The notes beneath the pieces are model-generated. The model saw only the letters and a list, made by a program, of their open reading frames with translations, was not told where the DNA came from and did no database searches. 64,000 nucleotides of DNA from Maribacter sp. MMG018 (lineage in GTDB: Bacteria > Bacteroidota > Bacteroidia > Flavobacteriales > Flavobacteriaceae), in contig NZ_JAGJEC010000001.1 of the NCBI RefSeq assembly GCF_018100785.1, forward strand, positions 372,001 to 436,000, given 5' to 3'. The translations under genes and the position numbers were made by a program. This document shows positions 45,101 through 53,863 of the stretch, piece after piece (positions within the stretch are counted from its first letter, which is position 1; the number at the start of each line of letters is the position of its first letter).

Positions 45101-45522
45101 CAATACCCCACTTGTTCGGTCATTGCGTTCCAGACATCGGTATATCTCATTACCGCTTTTTTACATGCGGCATTGTATTCCTCGACCGATATTTTGGTAC
45201 CGATATCCTCTTTTGTAATACCCAACTCCTTTTCTACCCCAAGCTCAACCGGTAGACCATGGGTATCCCACCCGGCCTTTCTTTTTACTTGGAAACCTTT
45301 CATGGTTTTATACCTTGGAAAGATATCTTTAATGGTACGGGCCATTACGTGGTGAATGCCCGGCATGCCATTTGCCGATGGCGGACCTTCAAAAAAAACA
45401 TAACTCTCTTTACCTTCTCTGGCGGATATACTTTTTTCAAAAATTCCTTCTGTTTTCCAGTAGTTTAAAACTTCTTCGGCAACTTTTGGTAAATCTAATC
45501 CCTTATATTCTGCGAACTTCAT
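42118..45522 (-). CDS. ileS: Isoleucyl-tRNA synthetase, IleRS2 type
   Basis: IleRS (1134 aa) charges tRNA-Ile. It has the eukaryote-like IleRS2 layout and length. The HIGH signature at residues 55-58 reads GIHH instead of HxGH (PSANGMPGIHHVMARTIKD); the KMSKS loop is KEGKKMSKRLGN. The editing domain (TTTPWTLPSNTALTVGP, DGTGIVHTAPTFGADD) and the long C-terminal anticodon-binding region are intact. The first and third positions of HIGH are thus swapped, a variant reported for IleRS2 enzymes that are hyper-resistant to mupirocin. It heads the operon with the dksA-like gene, the DUF4097-like gene and lspA. Confidence 0.97.
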   Translation of the reverse strand: MKFAEYKGLDLPKVAEEVLNYWKTEGIFEKSISAREGKESYVFFEGPPSANGMPGIHHVMARTIKDIFPRYKTMKGFQVKRKAGWDTHGLPVELGVEKELGITKEDIGTKISVEEYNAACKKAVMRYTDVWNAMTEQVGYWVDMDDPYITYKSKYMESVWWLLKQIYDKGLIYKGYTIQPYSPKAGTGLSSHELNQPGTYQDVTDTTVTAQFKAVEETLPEFLQNEGTIYFLAWTTTPWTLPSNTALTVGPKIDYVLVETYNQYTFKPMNVVLAKSLVGKQFSGKYCEVEEKSDLIGYEAGDKKIPFYIVKGKEFKGKDLVGIRYEQLLDYVLPYENAENAFRIIAGDFVTTEDGTGIVHTAPTFGADDALVAKQAVPEVPPMLVLDENANLVPLVDLQGKFRPELGELGGKYVKNEYYEDGEAPERSVDVEIAIKLKEENKAFKVEKYMHSYPNCWRTDKPILYYPLDSWFIKVTDIKDRMFELNQTINWKPKATGEGRFGNWLANANDWNLSRSRYWGIPLPIWRTEDGKEELMIGSVAELKSEIKKAIDAGVMEKDVFQDFSIGDMSEENYEKIDLHKNIVDTITLVSPSGKPMKRESDLIDVWFDSGSMPYAQWHYPFENKDLIDEGKTFPADFIAEGVDQTRGWFYTLHAIATMVFDSVAYKNVVSNGLVLDKEGKKMSKRLGNAVDPFETMKEHGADATRWYMISNANPWDNLKFDTDGIVEVKRKFFGTLYNTYSFFALYANIDEFAYKEENIPVNERPEIDRWILSELNTLIGLVDEAYADYEPTRATRAISDFVQENLSNWYVRLCRRRFWKGDYQKDKIAAYQTLYTCLVTVSKLSAPVAPFFMDQLYRDLMATTKGEPFESVHLADFPVVDTSLIDTGLEKKMSKAQTISSLVLSIRQKEKIKVRQPLQKIMIPVLDDQDKADILAVSELIKSEVNVKEIQLLDDASGILVKRIKPNFKTLGPKYGKDMKQIANAVNALNQEDIQKIEQEGELSVQIENKNIILQLQDVEISSQDIEGWLVATSGKTTVALDVTINEDLKKEGIARELVNRIQNLRKESGFDVTDRIDIKMLKDGFVEQAVTSNLSYIKTETLTAELIFEEELENGTKVAFDEVNTKLFIQKH

Positions 45523-45556
45523 ACGAAATGCTTATGGTACTGGGTTTTAAAGGCTG

Positions 45557-45564
45557 CAAAATTA
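45557..45564 (-). promoter_or_regulatory. -7 box (TAATTTTG) for the ileS operon
   Basis: TAATTTTG on the minus strand is a perfect TAnnTTTG match, 35 bases before the ileS ATG. Confidence 0.5.
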
Positions 45565-45709
45565 TAAAATTTAGTTTGATTTAGAGACTAATAACACTAC
45601 GGAAATAGCCCAAAGAAACTTATCTGTGAAAAATAATTTCGTTTTTCACATCCATTTGTCAATTTTCCTCGTATATCCCTGTATAAACAAACACTAAAAA
45701 TTAACAAAA

Positions 45710-46129
45710 ATGAAAAAATTAGTACTAAGTTCAATTCTAATGCTTGCCTTAAGTATCTCATTTGTTTCTTGTAGAGAAACTGCAGACAAAGCAAAAGACG
45801 CCGCTTCTGAAGCTGGTGAAGCTATCGAAGAAGCAGGTGACGATCTTAAAGAAGCAGGTTCTGAAGCTATGGATTCTGCCAAAGAAGTAGTTGATGATGC
45901 TGCAGACGCCACAGAAAATGCGGTTGACGCTGTTAAAGAAACTGGTGAAAATGCTGTTGACGCCGTTAAAGAAACAGGCGAAGATGCCATGAACAAGGCT
46001 AAAGAAGCAGGCGAAGATGCTATGAACAAAGCCAAGGAGGCAGGTAAAGATGTAAAGGATGCCACCAAAGAAGCTGCTGATAATGTTGCCAAAAAGGCCA
46101 AAGCGGTAAAAGACTCTATTAAACTCTAA
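45710..46129 (+). CDS. LEA-like lipoprotein of 11-residue repeats
   Basis: The 139-aa protein has a lipoprotein signal with lipobox FVSC (cysteine at 21). The rest is highly charged and alanine-rich without aromatic residues. Between residues 71 and 136 it is a series of 11-residue units such as AVDAVKETGEN, AVDAVKETGED and AMNKAKEAGED, the period of group 3 LEA (LEA_4) proteins and apolipoprotein-type amphipathic helices. The repeat is visible in the DNA as 33-bp units. Such proteins protect membranes and proteins during drying, freezing or osmotic stress; that role is inferred. It is a single gene with a terminator 34 bases downstream. Confidence 0.88.
   Translation: MKKLVLSSILMLALSISFVSCRETADKAKDAASEAGEAIEEAGDDLKEAGSEAMDSAKEVVDDAADATENAVDAVKETGENAVDAVKETGEDAMNKAKEAGEDAMNKAKEAGKDVKDATKEAADNVAKKAKAVKDSIKL
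45920..46051 (+). repeat. Four tandem 33-bp coding repeats
   Basis: Four 33-bp units in the LEA-like gene encode AVDAVKETGEN, AVDAVKETGED, AMNKAKEAGED and AMNKAKEAGKD. Units 1-2 and 3-4 are closest to each other. They differ at synonymous positions, so the repeat is old enough to have drifted and is kept by selection on the protein. Confidence 0.85.
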
Positions 46130-46162
46130 GTTTATAGGTTTTTTTATTTTTTTCGAATGAAC

Positions 46163-46189
46163 AAAAGGTCCTTTTTAAAAGGGCCTTTT
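46163..46189. terminator. Bidirectional intrinsic terminator
   Basis: AAAAGGTCC and GGGCCTTTT form a 9-bp stem with one G-U pair around a 9-base loop; T-runs flank it on both strands. It lies between the LEA-like gene and the convergent TonB receptor gene. Confidence 0.85.
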
Positions 46190-46192
46190 TTA

Positions 46193-48604
46193 TTAAAAAT
46201 AATACCCTAGTCCTAATACCAGGTTTCTACCGGCTGCTACAATGCCCGAAGAATAGGTCCTATACCGCTGATCTGTAATATTTTCTAAACTCAATGTAGC
46301 GTTCAGATTACTAGAAATCGCATACTGAGAGCGCAGGTTAAGCGTATACCAAGATGGTGAATAAGGATTACCGTTATCGTCCAAGGCATATATATACTCC
46401 TTTGACTGTTCTGACAAAGCCAAGTCGGCATTGGAAACCTCTCCGTTATAATTGACAAAAAAGTCCATTTTCAATTTTTGGTTTCTCCATTTAACATGAA
46501 AATCACCAAATGTAGGGGCAGCATGTCTGGCCGGGGTATCCGTACCATCATCCTCCTCTTCTATACCTTCTGTAATGGTAAGGTTCGAAGACAAAGACCA
46601 ATTATCGTTCAAAAAGGCATCTACCCCAAATTCAAAACCGTACACATATGCTTTTGCGGCATTTTGAATGGCCTGTACATTACTTAACTCTCCCCCATAC
46701 TCTATTTCAGACATTCCATTAAAAGTAAAATCCCTTCTTACCAGTGCATCGACCAGATATGTATAAAATGTGGCTCCTTTTAACAGTACCCTATCATTAT
46801 AATTTTTCTGCGCCCCTAATTCTATATTATAGGCATATTCAGATTCCAAATCAGGATTTGGCACTACCACCGAGCCTGGTTCCGAATCAAAAATCTTACC
46901 TACATCATCTATGTTCGGAGCCCTAAAGCCCGTAGAGCCATTAAGCGTAATTTGCAAATCCTCTTTTGGAAACCAACTAAAACCAAGACTACCTGTCAAC
47001 GCGCCCGTACTTAGGTGGGCATCATCAAAAGGGAAGGAATAAAAAGTCTGATCAAACTCGGCATTGATCCAAACATGGCTATAACGTAAACCCGACATCA
47101 GAATAAAATTAGGTTTTGCCCTGTATTCCGCATTTACATATCCGGCCAAACTTTTCCATGTAGACCCGTTCGGATATCTAGATGCGGCACCTACCAACTC
47201 TCTGGTTTCTATATTTAAATCGCTCCCCACAGAGCCTACCTTGTTATAGATAAATTCGCCACCATAGTACAGTTTAAAATTACCGATTTTCTTGTTTTCC
47301 AAGTCTAGATTAAAATTAAGTGCATCCACTTTTTCCTCGGTACTGTTTAAAATCACGTCCTGAAAATCCCTATTATGCCTACTTTCCTCAAAATGCTGGT
47401 ATGCCGCAGTCAATTTTAGACCATCGTATAATTTTCCCTTTCCTTTTCTTTTTAGCTGGGCATTTCCCATAAACCACTTTTGAGGGCCATAATACCACTC
47501 GGCAGACCTCAACCCTTCGCCATCTTTACCAGGTCTTATTAACCTATCATACCTAGGATAATCGGAAGTTTCAGAATAGTAGGCACCTAAATTTAAGTCC
47601 CAAGTAGCATTGGGCCTAAAAAGAAACTTCTGCATAAAATTTATCTGATCATACCCTGTGGACACTTGTTTCTTGGGGTCGCTGTTCACCAGTAATACGT
47701 CTTCCCCATCTATTCTCTGCACATAATTATTGCGTAAATAGGAATCCGGACCATGACCGCCCATTTTCAAATCTTGAAAATCGTTATAGGAAAAACTGGT
47801 AAGGGCCGCCCAATGTTCTTTTCCATAATTTACATCTGCATGTACGGTATTTTCTGTATTGGCAGAAGAAAAACGATAGTTTGCACTGCCCGAAATATGA
47901 GCCTTTTCGTTTTGACTCAAAATCGGTGTTTTTGTATAAAAGTTCATAACGCCCCCAATGGCATCACTCCCATAAATAACGGAACCTGGACCAAAAATAA
48001 TCTCTGTGTTCTTTATCGTAAAGGGATCTATCGATATTACATTTTGTAAATTCCCCCCTCTAAATATGGCATTGTTCATTCTTACACCGTCTACGGAAAG
48101 TACCAACCTATTGGTAGCAAACCCTCTTATCATAGGACTACCTCCGCCTAACTGACTTTTTTGAACGAATACTTGTCCGCTACTTTGCAAAAGATCGGCA
48201 GAAGTCTGCGGAGCGTTCATAAAAATCTCCTTGGCCGAGATCGAAACAATCTTATTGGGAATTTCCTTTTTTTGTTGTTCCCATTTAGAAATAGACATGA
48301 CCACTTCGTTCAATTCTTCCGGTCTTATCTCTAAATACACTTTTTGCCTAAGTTTTAAAATTTGAGATTTACTGATACTCTTAACCTCATAGCTAATATG
48401 CTTAAAAGTAATACGGTCTTTATCCGAAAAAATAGACGCATCAAAATTACCTTCTAAATCCGTTAGGGCAATTTTTGTTTTATCCGAATTAAAAACGGCA
48501 ACATTCGCAATCGGTTCACGGGTATCGGCATCCAAGACAACAACTTGTTGGGACCATCCTAAATAAGAGAGAAAAAGAAAACTAAGAAACAAGAACTTAT
48601 GCAT
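46193..48604 (-). CDS. TonB-dependent receptor, haem/haemoglobin-receptor-like
   Basis: The start is set at 48604 (MHKFLFLSFLFLSYLGWSQ), one base after the recO stop; a further ATG six codons earlier overlaps recO. The 803-aa protein has a CarboxypepD_reg-like domain (VVVLDADTREPIANVAVF), a plug with SADLLQSSGQVFVQKS, GGSPMIRGFATNRLVLSVDG, VRMNNAIFRGGNLQNV and GPGSVIYGSDAIGGVM, and a barrel ending ENITDQRYRTYSSG-type sequence with terminal Phe. The plug pattern VDGVRMNNA resembles HmuR-type haem receptors, but no haem-binding residue has been verified. Confidence 0.9.
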   Translation of the reverse strand: MHKFLFLSFLFLSYLGWSQQVVVLDADTREPIANVAVFNSDKTKIALTDLEGNFDASIFSDKDRITFKHISYEVKSISKSQILKLRQKVYLEIRPEELNEVVMSISKWEQQKKEIPNKIVSISAKEIFMNAPQTSADLLQSSGQVFVQKSQLGGGSPMIRGFATNRLVLSVDGVRMNNAIFRGGNLQNVISIDPFTIKNTEIIFGPGSVIYGSDAIGGVMNFYTKTPILSQNEKAHISGSANYRFSSANTENTVHADVNYGKEHWAALTSFSYNDFQDLKMGGHGPDSYLRNNYVQRIDGEDVLLVNSDPKKQVSTGYDQINFMQKFLFRPNATWDLNLGAYYSETSDYPRYDRLIRPGKDGEGLRSAEWYYGPQKWFMGNAQLKRKGKGKLYDGLKLTAAYQHFEESRHNRDFQDVILNSTEEKVDALNFNLDLENKKIGNFKLYYGGEFIYNKVGSVGSDLNIETRELVGAASRYPNGSTWKSLAGYVNAEYRAKPNFILMSGLRYSHVWINAEFDQTFYSFPFDDAHLSTGALTGSLGFSWFPKEDLQITLNGSTGFRAPNIDDVGKIFDSEPGSVVVPNPDLESEYAYNIELGAQKNYNDRVLLKGATFYTYLVDALVRRDFTFNGMSEIEYGGELSNVQAIQNAAKAYVYGFEFGVDAFLNDNWSLSSNLTITEGIEEEDDGTDTPARHAAPTFGDFHVKWRNQKLKMDFFVNYNGEVSNADLALSEQSKEYIYALDDNGNPYSPSWYTLNLRSQYAISSNLNATLSLENITDQRYRTYSSGIVAAGRNLVLGLGYYF

Positions 48605-48605
48605 A

Positions 48606-49325
48606 CTAACTAAAAACTTCATTTAGAACCGCAAGTGATTTAGGTTTTCTAAATCCCTGTAGGTGTAATTCATAATAAAGAACAAGAGACCTGAGCAACT
48701 CTTGTCGATTGTTTTTTTTCATTTTTATGGTATGTATTGCCTCAAAATTTATGCCCAAAAAGGATTTAAAGAATAAAAGATTTTCGCCACTAATCATCGG
48801 GTTCAATGAAGCGATGGAAACAAACTCCCCTTCCAACAAATCAAAAAAGGATCTATCTATATTATTAACATCGGGGTAAAAGCCAAAATACTTGGTCAAT
48901 ACCAACAAAAAATAAAGATGGAAGTTAGCTATTTCCGAATGTATGTCCAACCATTGCAAAGAAGCTTCCAAGAAGCTGAACATTTCTTTATTAGGTTCTT
49001 CTTCATGAATGCTGTTGCTTAACATTTCGGCCAAGAACATGGCCATTGCATTCTTGGCTATATGGGTATGCAACGTTTGGTAATTATAATTGACCTTGGC
49101 TTCTTTTATACTCTCCAAGGCACCTTTGTTTCTATGGCTGCACACGAGCTCTAATTGTGTTAATGGTTGGAAAAGTGCTTTTTTTACTTTCCCCTTTTTT
49201 GAGGATAGAATTCCCCTGAGCAAATATGATTTTAACCCATCCGACTCGGTAAATACCTTTACGATCAGACTGGTATCACCATATTTAATAGAAGTAAGAA
49301 CTATACCTTTGGTGGTTACCTGCAT
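48606..49325 (-). CDS. recO: DNA repair protein RecO
   Basis: RecO (239 aa) works with RecF and RecR to load RecA on single-stranded gaps. It has the N-terminal OB fold (TTKGIVLTSIKYGDTSLIVKVF, then GLKSYLLRGILSSK) and the helical RecO C-terminal domain (AMFLAEMLSNSIHEEEPN). The zinc cysteines found in some RecO proteins are not present, as usual in Bacteroidota. It is directly upstream of the haem-type receptor with which it shares a stop/start junction. Confidence 0.95.
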   Translation of the reverse strand: MQVTTKGIVLTSIKYGDTSLIVKVFTESDGLKSYLLRGILSSKKGKVKKALFQPLTQLELVCSHRNKGALESIKEAKVNYNYQTLHTHIAKNAMAMFLAEMLSNSIHEEEPNKEMFSFLEASLQWLDIHSEIANFHLYFLLVLTKYFGFYPDVNNIDRSFFDLLEGEFVSIASLNPMISGENLLFFKSFLGINFEAIHTIKMKKNNRQELLRSLVLYYELHLQGFRKPKSLAVLNEVFS

Positions 49326-49344
49326 TAAAGAAACAAAGTTTCAA

Positions 49345-49352
49345 CAAATATA
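49345..49352 (-). promoter_or_regulatory. -7 box (TATATTTG) for recO
   Basis: TATATTTG on the minus strand matches TAnnTTTG, 20 bases before the recO ATG. Confidence 0.45.
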
Positions 49353-49395
49353 GTTGATGTAGGCTTTTGAATGAACGTATTATGTAGTAAAACAA

Positions 49396-49428
49396 AAGTG
49401 CGAAGTATTTGAACAATACCTCGCACTT
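49396..49428 (-). terminator. Intrinsic terminator of gdhA
   Basis: AAGTGCGA pairs with TCGCACTT, one mismatch, then GTATT with AATAC around a 5-base loop; the minus strand continues TTTTGTTTT. It lies 23 bases after the gdhA stop. Confidence 0.85.
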
Positions 49429-49450
49429 GGATATAATAATCTATTATTTT

Positions 49451-50818
<1,368 letters not shown>

Positions 50819-50841
50819 TTAATAAATTCAAAATTTATCAG

Positions 50842-50849
50842 CAAAAATA
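50842..50849 (-). promoter_or_regulatory. -7 box (TATTTTTG) for gdhA
   Basis: TATTTTTG on the minus strand is a full TAnnTTTG match, 48 bases before the gdhA ATG. Confidence 0.45.
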
Positions 50850-50977
50850 TGATATTAATATAATTTAATTCCTTGTTTTTTTGCAATTCCTCAAAAAATT
50901 GCGTTTTTAATGGAGTTTTTTAAATTTTATCGAAAAATAAACATGCTTTTGCCCCAAAGCATACAAGAATCTCTCTA

Positions 50978-52132
50978 TTACTCAATTGATTGCTCTAAAT
51001 CTTCAATTAAATCGTCTACATCCTCGATTCCAACACTTAATCTGATCAGGGCATCTACAATACCACTTTTCTCTCGTTCTTCTTTGGGTATGCTGGCATG
51101 CGTCATACTCGCAGGGTGACCTGCCAAACTTTCAACACCTCCCAAAGATTCGGCCAAGGTAAAAACGCGGAGCTTTTCAATAATATTAATTGCATCTTCG
51201 TAACAAGCTCCTTTAGGAACAAAGGATATCATAGCACCAAAGCCACTCATTTGCTCTTTTGCTACCTCATGGTTGGGGTGATCCTCAAAACCTGGCCAAA
51301 AGACCTTTTCAACTTTTGGATGTTTTTTAAGAAAATGAGCGATTTTTTCTCCATTTTCACAATGGCGTTGCATTCGTACATGCAGTGTTTTTATACCTCT
51401 TAGCACTAAAAAGCTATCCATTGGGCCGCTTACTGCACCACTGGCATTCTGAATAAAATAAAGTTTCTTGGCCAGTTCTTCGTCATTCACTATCAATGCG
51501 CCCAAAACAACATCGCTATGCCCCCCAAGATACTTAGTGGCCGAATGCATTACAATATCGGCACCCAAATCTAAAGGAGTTTGCAGATATGGCGATGCAA
51601 ATGTATTGTCGACCGCCAATAGCACTTTTTTCTTTTTTGCGATTCTTGAAATAGCTTTTATATCGATGATGTTCATCATTGGGTTGGTAGGTGTCTCTAC
51701 CCAAATCAATTTTGTCTTGTCATTTATATGCCCTGCAATATTATCGGCCTCTTGCATACCTATAAAACGAAAAACAATGCCGTACCTCTCAAATACCTGC
51801 TTAAACAACCGATAACTACCACCATACAGATCATTGGTAGAAATCACCTCGTCTCCAGGTTTTAATAATTTTAATACCGCATCAATAGCTGCCAGACCAC
51901 TGGCGAATGCGAGACCAAATTTTCCGTTTTCTATACTTGCCAAAGATTTTTCCAATGCTGTTCTCGTAGGGTTTGCACTTCTAGAATACTCATAACCCAA
52001 GTGCTCCCCCGGTGAGGTTTGCGCATATGTGGATGTTTGATAAATAGGGGGCATTACCGCACCGTACGCCTTATCCGGCTGTTGGCCACCGTGTATGGTT
52101 TTACTGTTGAACCTTAAGTCTTTGCTGCTCAT
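50978..52132 (-). CDS. metB: Cystathionine gamma-synthase-like PLP enzyme
   Basis: The 384-aa cytosolic PLP enzyme belongs to the Cys/Met metabolism family. It has FNSKTIHGGQQPDKAYGAV, YEYSRSANPTRTALEKSLA, the PLP-phosphate loop FASGLAAIDAV and the Schiff-base lysine in HSATKYLGGHSDVVLG, ending LAGHPASMTHASIPKEER. The best fit is cystathionine gamma-synthase; lyase or homocysteine synthase activity cannot be excluded from sequence. It diverges from the DUF3298 lipoprotein gene, and both have good promoters in the 85 bases between. Confidence 0.9.
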   Translation of the reverse strand: MSSKDLRFNSKTIHGGQQPDKAYGAVMPPIYQTSTYAQTSPGEHLGYEYSRSANPTRTALEKSLASIENGKFGLAFASGLAAIDAVLKLLKPGDEVISTNDLYGGSYRLFKQVFERYGIVFRFIGMQEADNIAGHINDKTKLIWVETPTNPMMNIIDIKAISRIAKKKKVLLAVDNTFASPYLQTPLDLGADIVMHSATKYLGGHSDVVLGALIVNDEELAKKLYFIQNASGAVSGPMDSFLVLRGIKTLHVRMQRHCENGEKIAHFLKKHPKVEKVFWPGFEDHPNHEVAKEQMSGFGAMISFVPKGACYEDAINIIEKLRVFTLAESLGGVESLAGHPASMTHASIPKEEREKSGIVDALIRLSVGIEDVDDLIEDLEQSIE

Positions 52133-52150
52133 AAAAAATAATTATGGGCA

Positions 52151-52181
52151 CAAATGTATTGTTATCTTTTTGGTATTACAA
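52151..52181 (-). promoter_or_regulatory. Promoter of the cystathionine gamma-synthase gene
   Basis: On the minus strand TTG (52181-52179) is followed after 20 bases by TACATTTG (52158-52151), fitting TTG-N(17-23)-TAnnTTTG. The -7 box lies 19 bases before the ATG at 52132. Confidence 0.65.
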
Positions 52182-52197
52182 CGAAGCCGTACTTTTG
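52170..52197 (+). promoter_or_regulatory. Promoter of the DUF3298 lipoprotein gene
   Basis: TTG (52170-52172), 17 bases, then TACTTTTG (52190-52197): a full Bacteroidota promoter, 21 bases before the ATG at 52218. It overlaps the divergent promoter of the neighbouring gene. Confidence 0.65.
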
Positions 52198-52217
52198 TAA
52201 TAAATGTACCCTATCAA

Positions 52218-52961
52218 ATGAAATTTAGATTTTCTTTTCTGATTCTTGTCTTATTTTTTTTTAGCTGCGAAAAAGACACTACAATTACTTTTGAACCTTT
52301 ATCTCTAAAAAAAGAGACCTGTAAAGAATGTCCCTTGATAGAAGTATCAATCCCCAAAGCAATGGGGAAAAACAAAATAGATCAAGTTATAAATACGGCA
52401 CTTAGGGAAGAGGTTATTTCTATATTGAAATTTGATGATGAAATCGATGTCGCCACTATTGAGGATGCCATGACATCTTTTGAATCTGAGAACAAAAAAC
52501 TAAAAGAAAAATTTCCTGAAGAAACCACACAATGGGAAGCCAAGCTTGAAGGAGAAGTTACCTATGAAGACGATTATATTTTAACCATCCGTTTAAATTC
52601 TTATCTGTTTACGGGTGGTGCCCATGGTTACAGTACCATACGTTTTTTAAATTTTGACAAGATAAAGACCAAAGAGCTAGATCGATCCGAACTTTTTAAG
52701 GATAAGGATTCTTTTACAGAATTTGCGGAAACAAATTTTCGTTCCCAAGAGGACATACCTAGCAATGCACCTATAAACAGTACGGGTTTTATGTTCGAAA
52801 ACGATACTTTTTATCTTCCCGAGAACATAGGGTACACAAAAGAGGGGTTACAATTGTTTTACGAGCAGTACGAGATTGCCTCGTATGCGGACGGCCCCAT
52901 AATTCTTACCCTGGCGTACCCAGAGGTAAAAAAATATTTGGCCAGGCCTATTGAACCATAA
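52218..52961 (+). CDS. DUF3298 (RsiV-like) lipoprotein
   Basis: The start is at 52218; an upstream in-frame ATG at 52095 lies inside the divergent gene. The 247-aa product has lipobox FFFSC (cysteine at 17) and a DUF4163/DUF3298 region: SIPKAMGKNKIDQVINTAL, YLFTGGAHGYSTIRFLNFD and ITYTKEGLQLFYEQYEIA-type end, as in RsiV and related proteins. RsiV binds lysozyme in Bacillus; whether this lipoprotein does so is unknown. It converges with the DinB gene. Confidence 0.88.
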   Translation: MKFRFSFLILVLFFFSCEKDTTITFEPLSLKKETCKECPLIEVSIPKAMGKNKIDQVINTALREEVISILKFDDEIDVATIEDAMTSFESENKKLKEKFPEETTQWEAKLEGEVTYEDDYILTIRLNSYLFTGGAHGYSTIRFLNFDKIKTKELDRSELFKDKDSFTEFAETNFRSQEDIPSNAPINSTGFMFENDTFYLPENIGYTKEGLQLFYEQYEIASYADGPIILTLAYPEVKKYLARPIEP

Positions 52962-52963
52962 AC

Positions 52964-53425
52964 CTAATTTTTCAACATTTTTCTTAGCGATATAATCGCC
53001 GCCATATGAAGGCCTTCATGATAAAGGTTAAAACTAATGGCGTCTTCTATGTTATTTAGTTGAAATCCGGCACTTGTCTTATATGCCTTATACCCTTTAA
53101 AACGACCTGCATCAAGATCTTGCCCGGTCCAATCCACGGTATCTATCAACAAATCTGAAACAATCTTGATTTCTTCATCCGTAGCGGTACCATCGGGCAC
53201 CGTGCCTTTCATAAACTTAGCGACCATTTCATCAGGTATGCGCATCTGTAGGCCTCCAAATTTATAAACCAATATTTGTTGGGTGACGACCACATGGGCA
53301 ATATTCCACCAAACATTATTTCTGAACCCCTCGGGAATTTTCAATAAAGATTCTTTGTCCATTGAGGTTAAAATAGCATGTAAGTTCTTTCTGCTCTGAA
53401 GGGTCAGTTCTAATTGGTTTTTCAA
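52964..53425 (-). CDS. DinB-family protein
   Basis: The 153-aa protein is a four-helix DinB/YfiT-type fold with possible metal ligands in VWWNIAHVVVTQQIL and FNLYHEGLHMAAI. Such proteins often have unknown thiol-transferase-like roles (BstA, YfiT). Nothing in the context names a substrate. It converges with the DUF3298 gene and lies 84 bases from the divergent ArsC-like gene. Confidence 0.85.
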   Translation of the reverse strand: MKNQLELTLQSRKNLHAILTSMDKESLLKIPEGFRNNVWWNIAHVVVTQQILVYKFGGLQMRIPDEMVAKFMKGTVPDGTATDEEIKIVSDLLIDTVDWTGQDLDAGRFKGYKAYKTSAGFQLNNIEDAISFNLYHEGLHMAAIISLRKMLKN

Positions 53426-53509
53426 AATAATAGCATTTTAATGAACTCTAAAAATAGCACATTTAAAGAGATTTGGGTTTCTTTGTGCTTTAATTTAAAG
53501 GCGCCCGAC

Positions 53510-53863
53510 ATGAAAAAAATATACCATTTAAGTACCTGCAACACCTGCCAAAGAATCATAAAAGAACTACAACCATTGCAAGGTTTTGATTTACAGGACA
53601 TAAAAACACAACCGATCACCGAGGAACAGTTAGAAGAAATGAGAGCATTGACCGATAGTTACGAAGCTCTGTTCAGCAGAAGGGCCATGCTTTTTCGTCA
53701 ACGTGGTTTAAACGAAAAAGAACTACATGAAAACGATTACAAGAATTTGATCTTAGACCATTATACTTTTTTAAAGCGCCCTGTCATTATCTTCAACGAT
53801 AAAATATTTATTGGCAACAGCAAAAAGGTCGTTGAAGCGGCCAAAGAAGCCATTCATTCGTGA
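53510..53863 (+). CDS. ArsC/Spx-family thioredoxin-fold protein
   Basis: The start is at 53510 (MKKIYHLSTCNTC); the longer frame runs into the neighbouring gene. The 117-aa protein has the CNTC redox motif (C10, C13), DIKTQPITEEQLEEM and a KRPVIIFNDKIFIGN end, typical of ArsC/YffB/Spx-type glutaredoxin-like proteins. Arsenate reduction is possible but no arsenic genes are nearby. Its TGA stop overlaps the GTG start of the EamA gene (GTGA), a sign of coupled translation. Confidence 0.85.
   Translation: MKKIYHLSTCNTCQRIIKELQPLQGFDLQDIKTQPITEEQLEEMRALTDSYEALFSRRAMLFRQRGLNEKELHENDYKNLILDHYTFLKRPVIIFNDKIFIGNSKKVVEAAKEAIHS

Noticed and set aside
42118..45522. Many open frames on the plus strand across ileS
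   Set aside because: They are shadows of a long, fully supported gene and show no family motifs.
45694..46101. Long Ala/Ser-rich open frame antisense to the LEA-like gene
   Set aside because: It is the mirror of a repetitive, codon-biased real gene; it has no start context or family features.
52095..52217. Upstream extension of the DUF3298 frame
   Set aside because: It overlaps the divergent metB start and both promoters; the lipoprotein signal starts at 52218.
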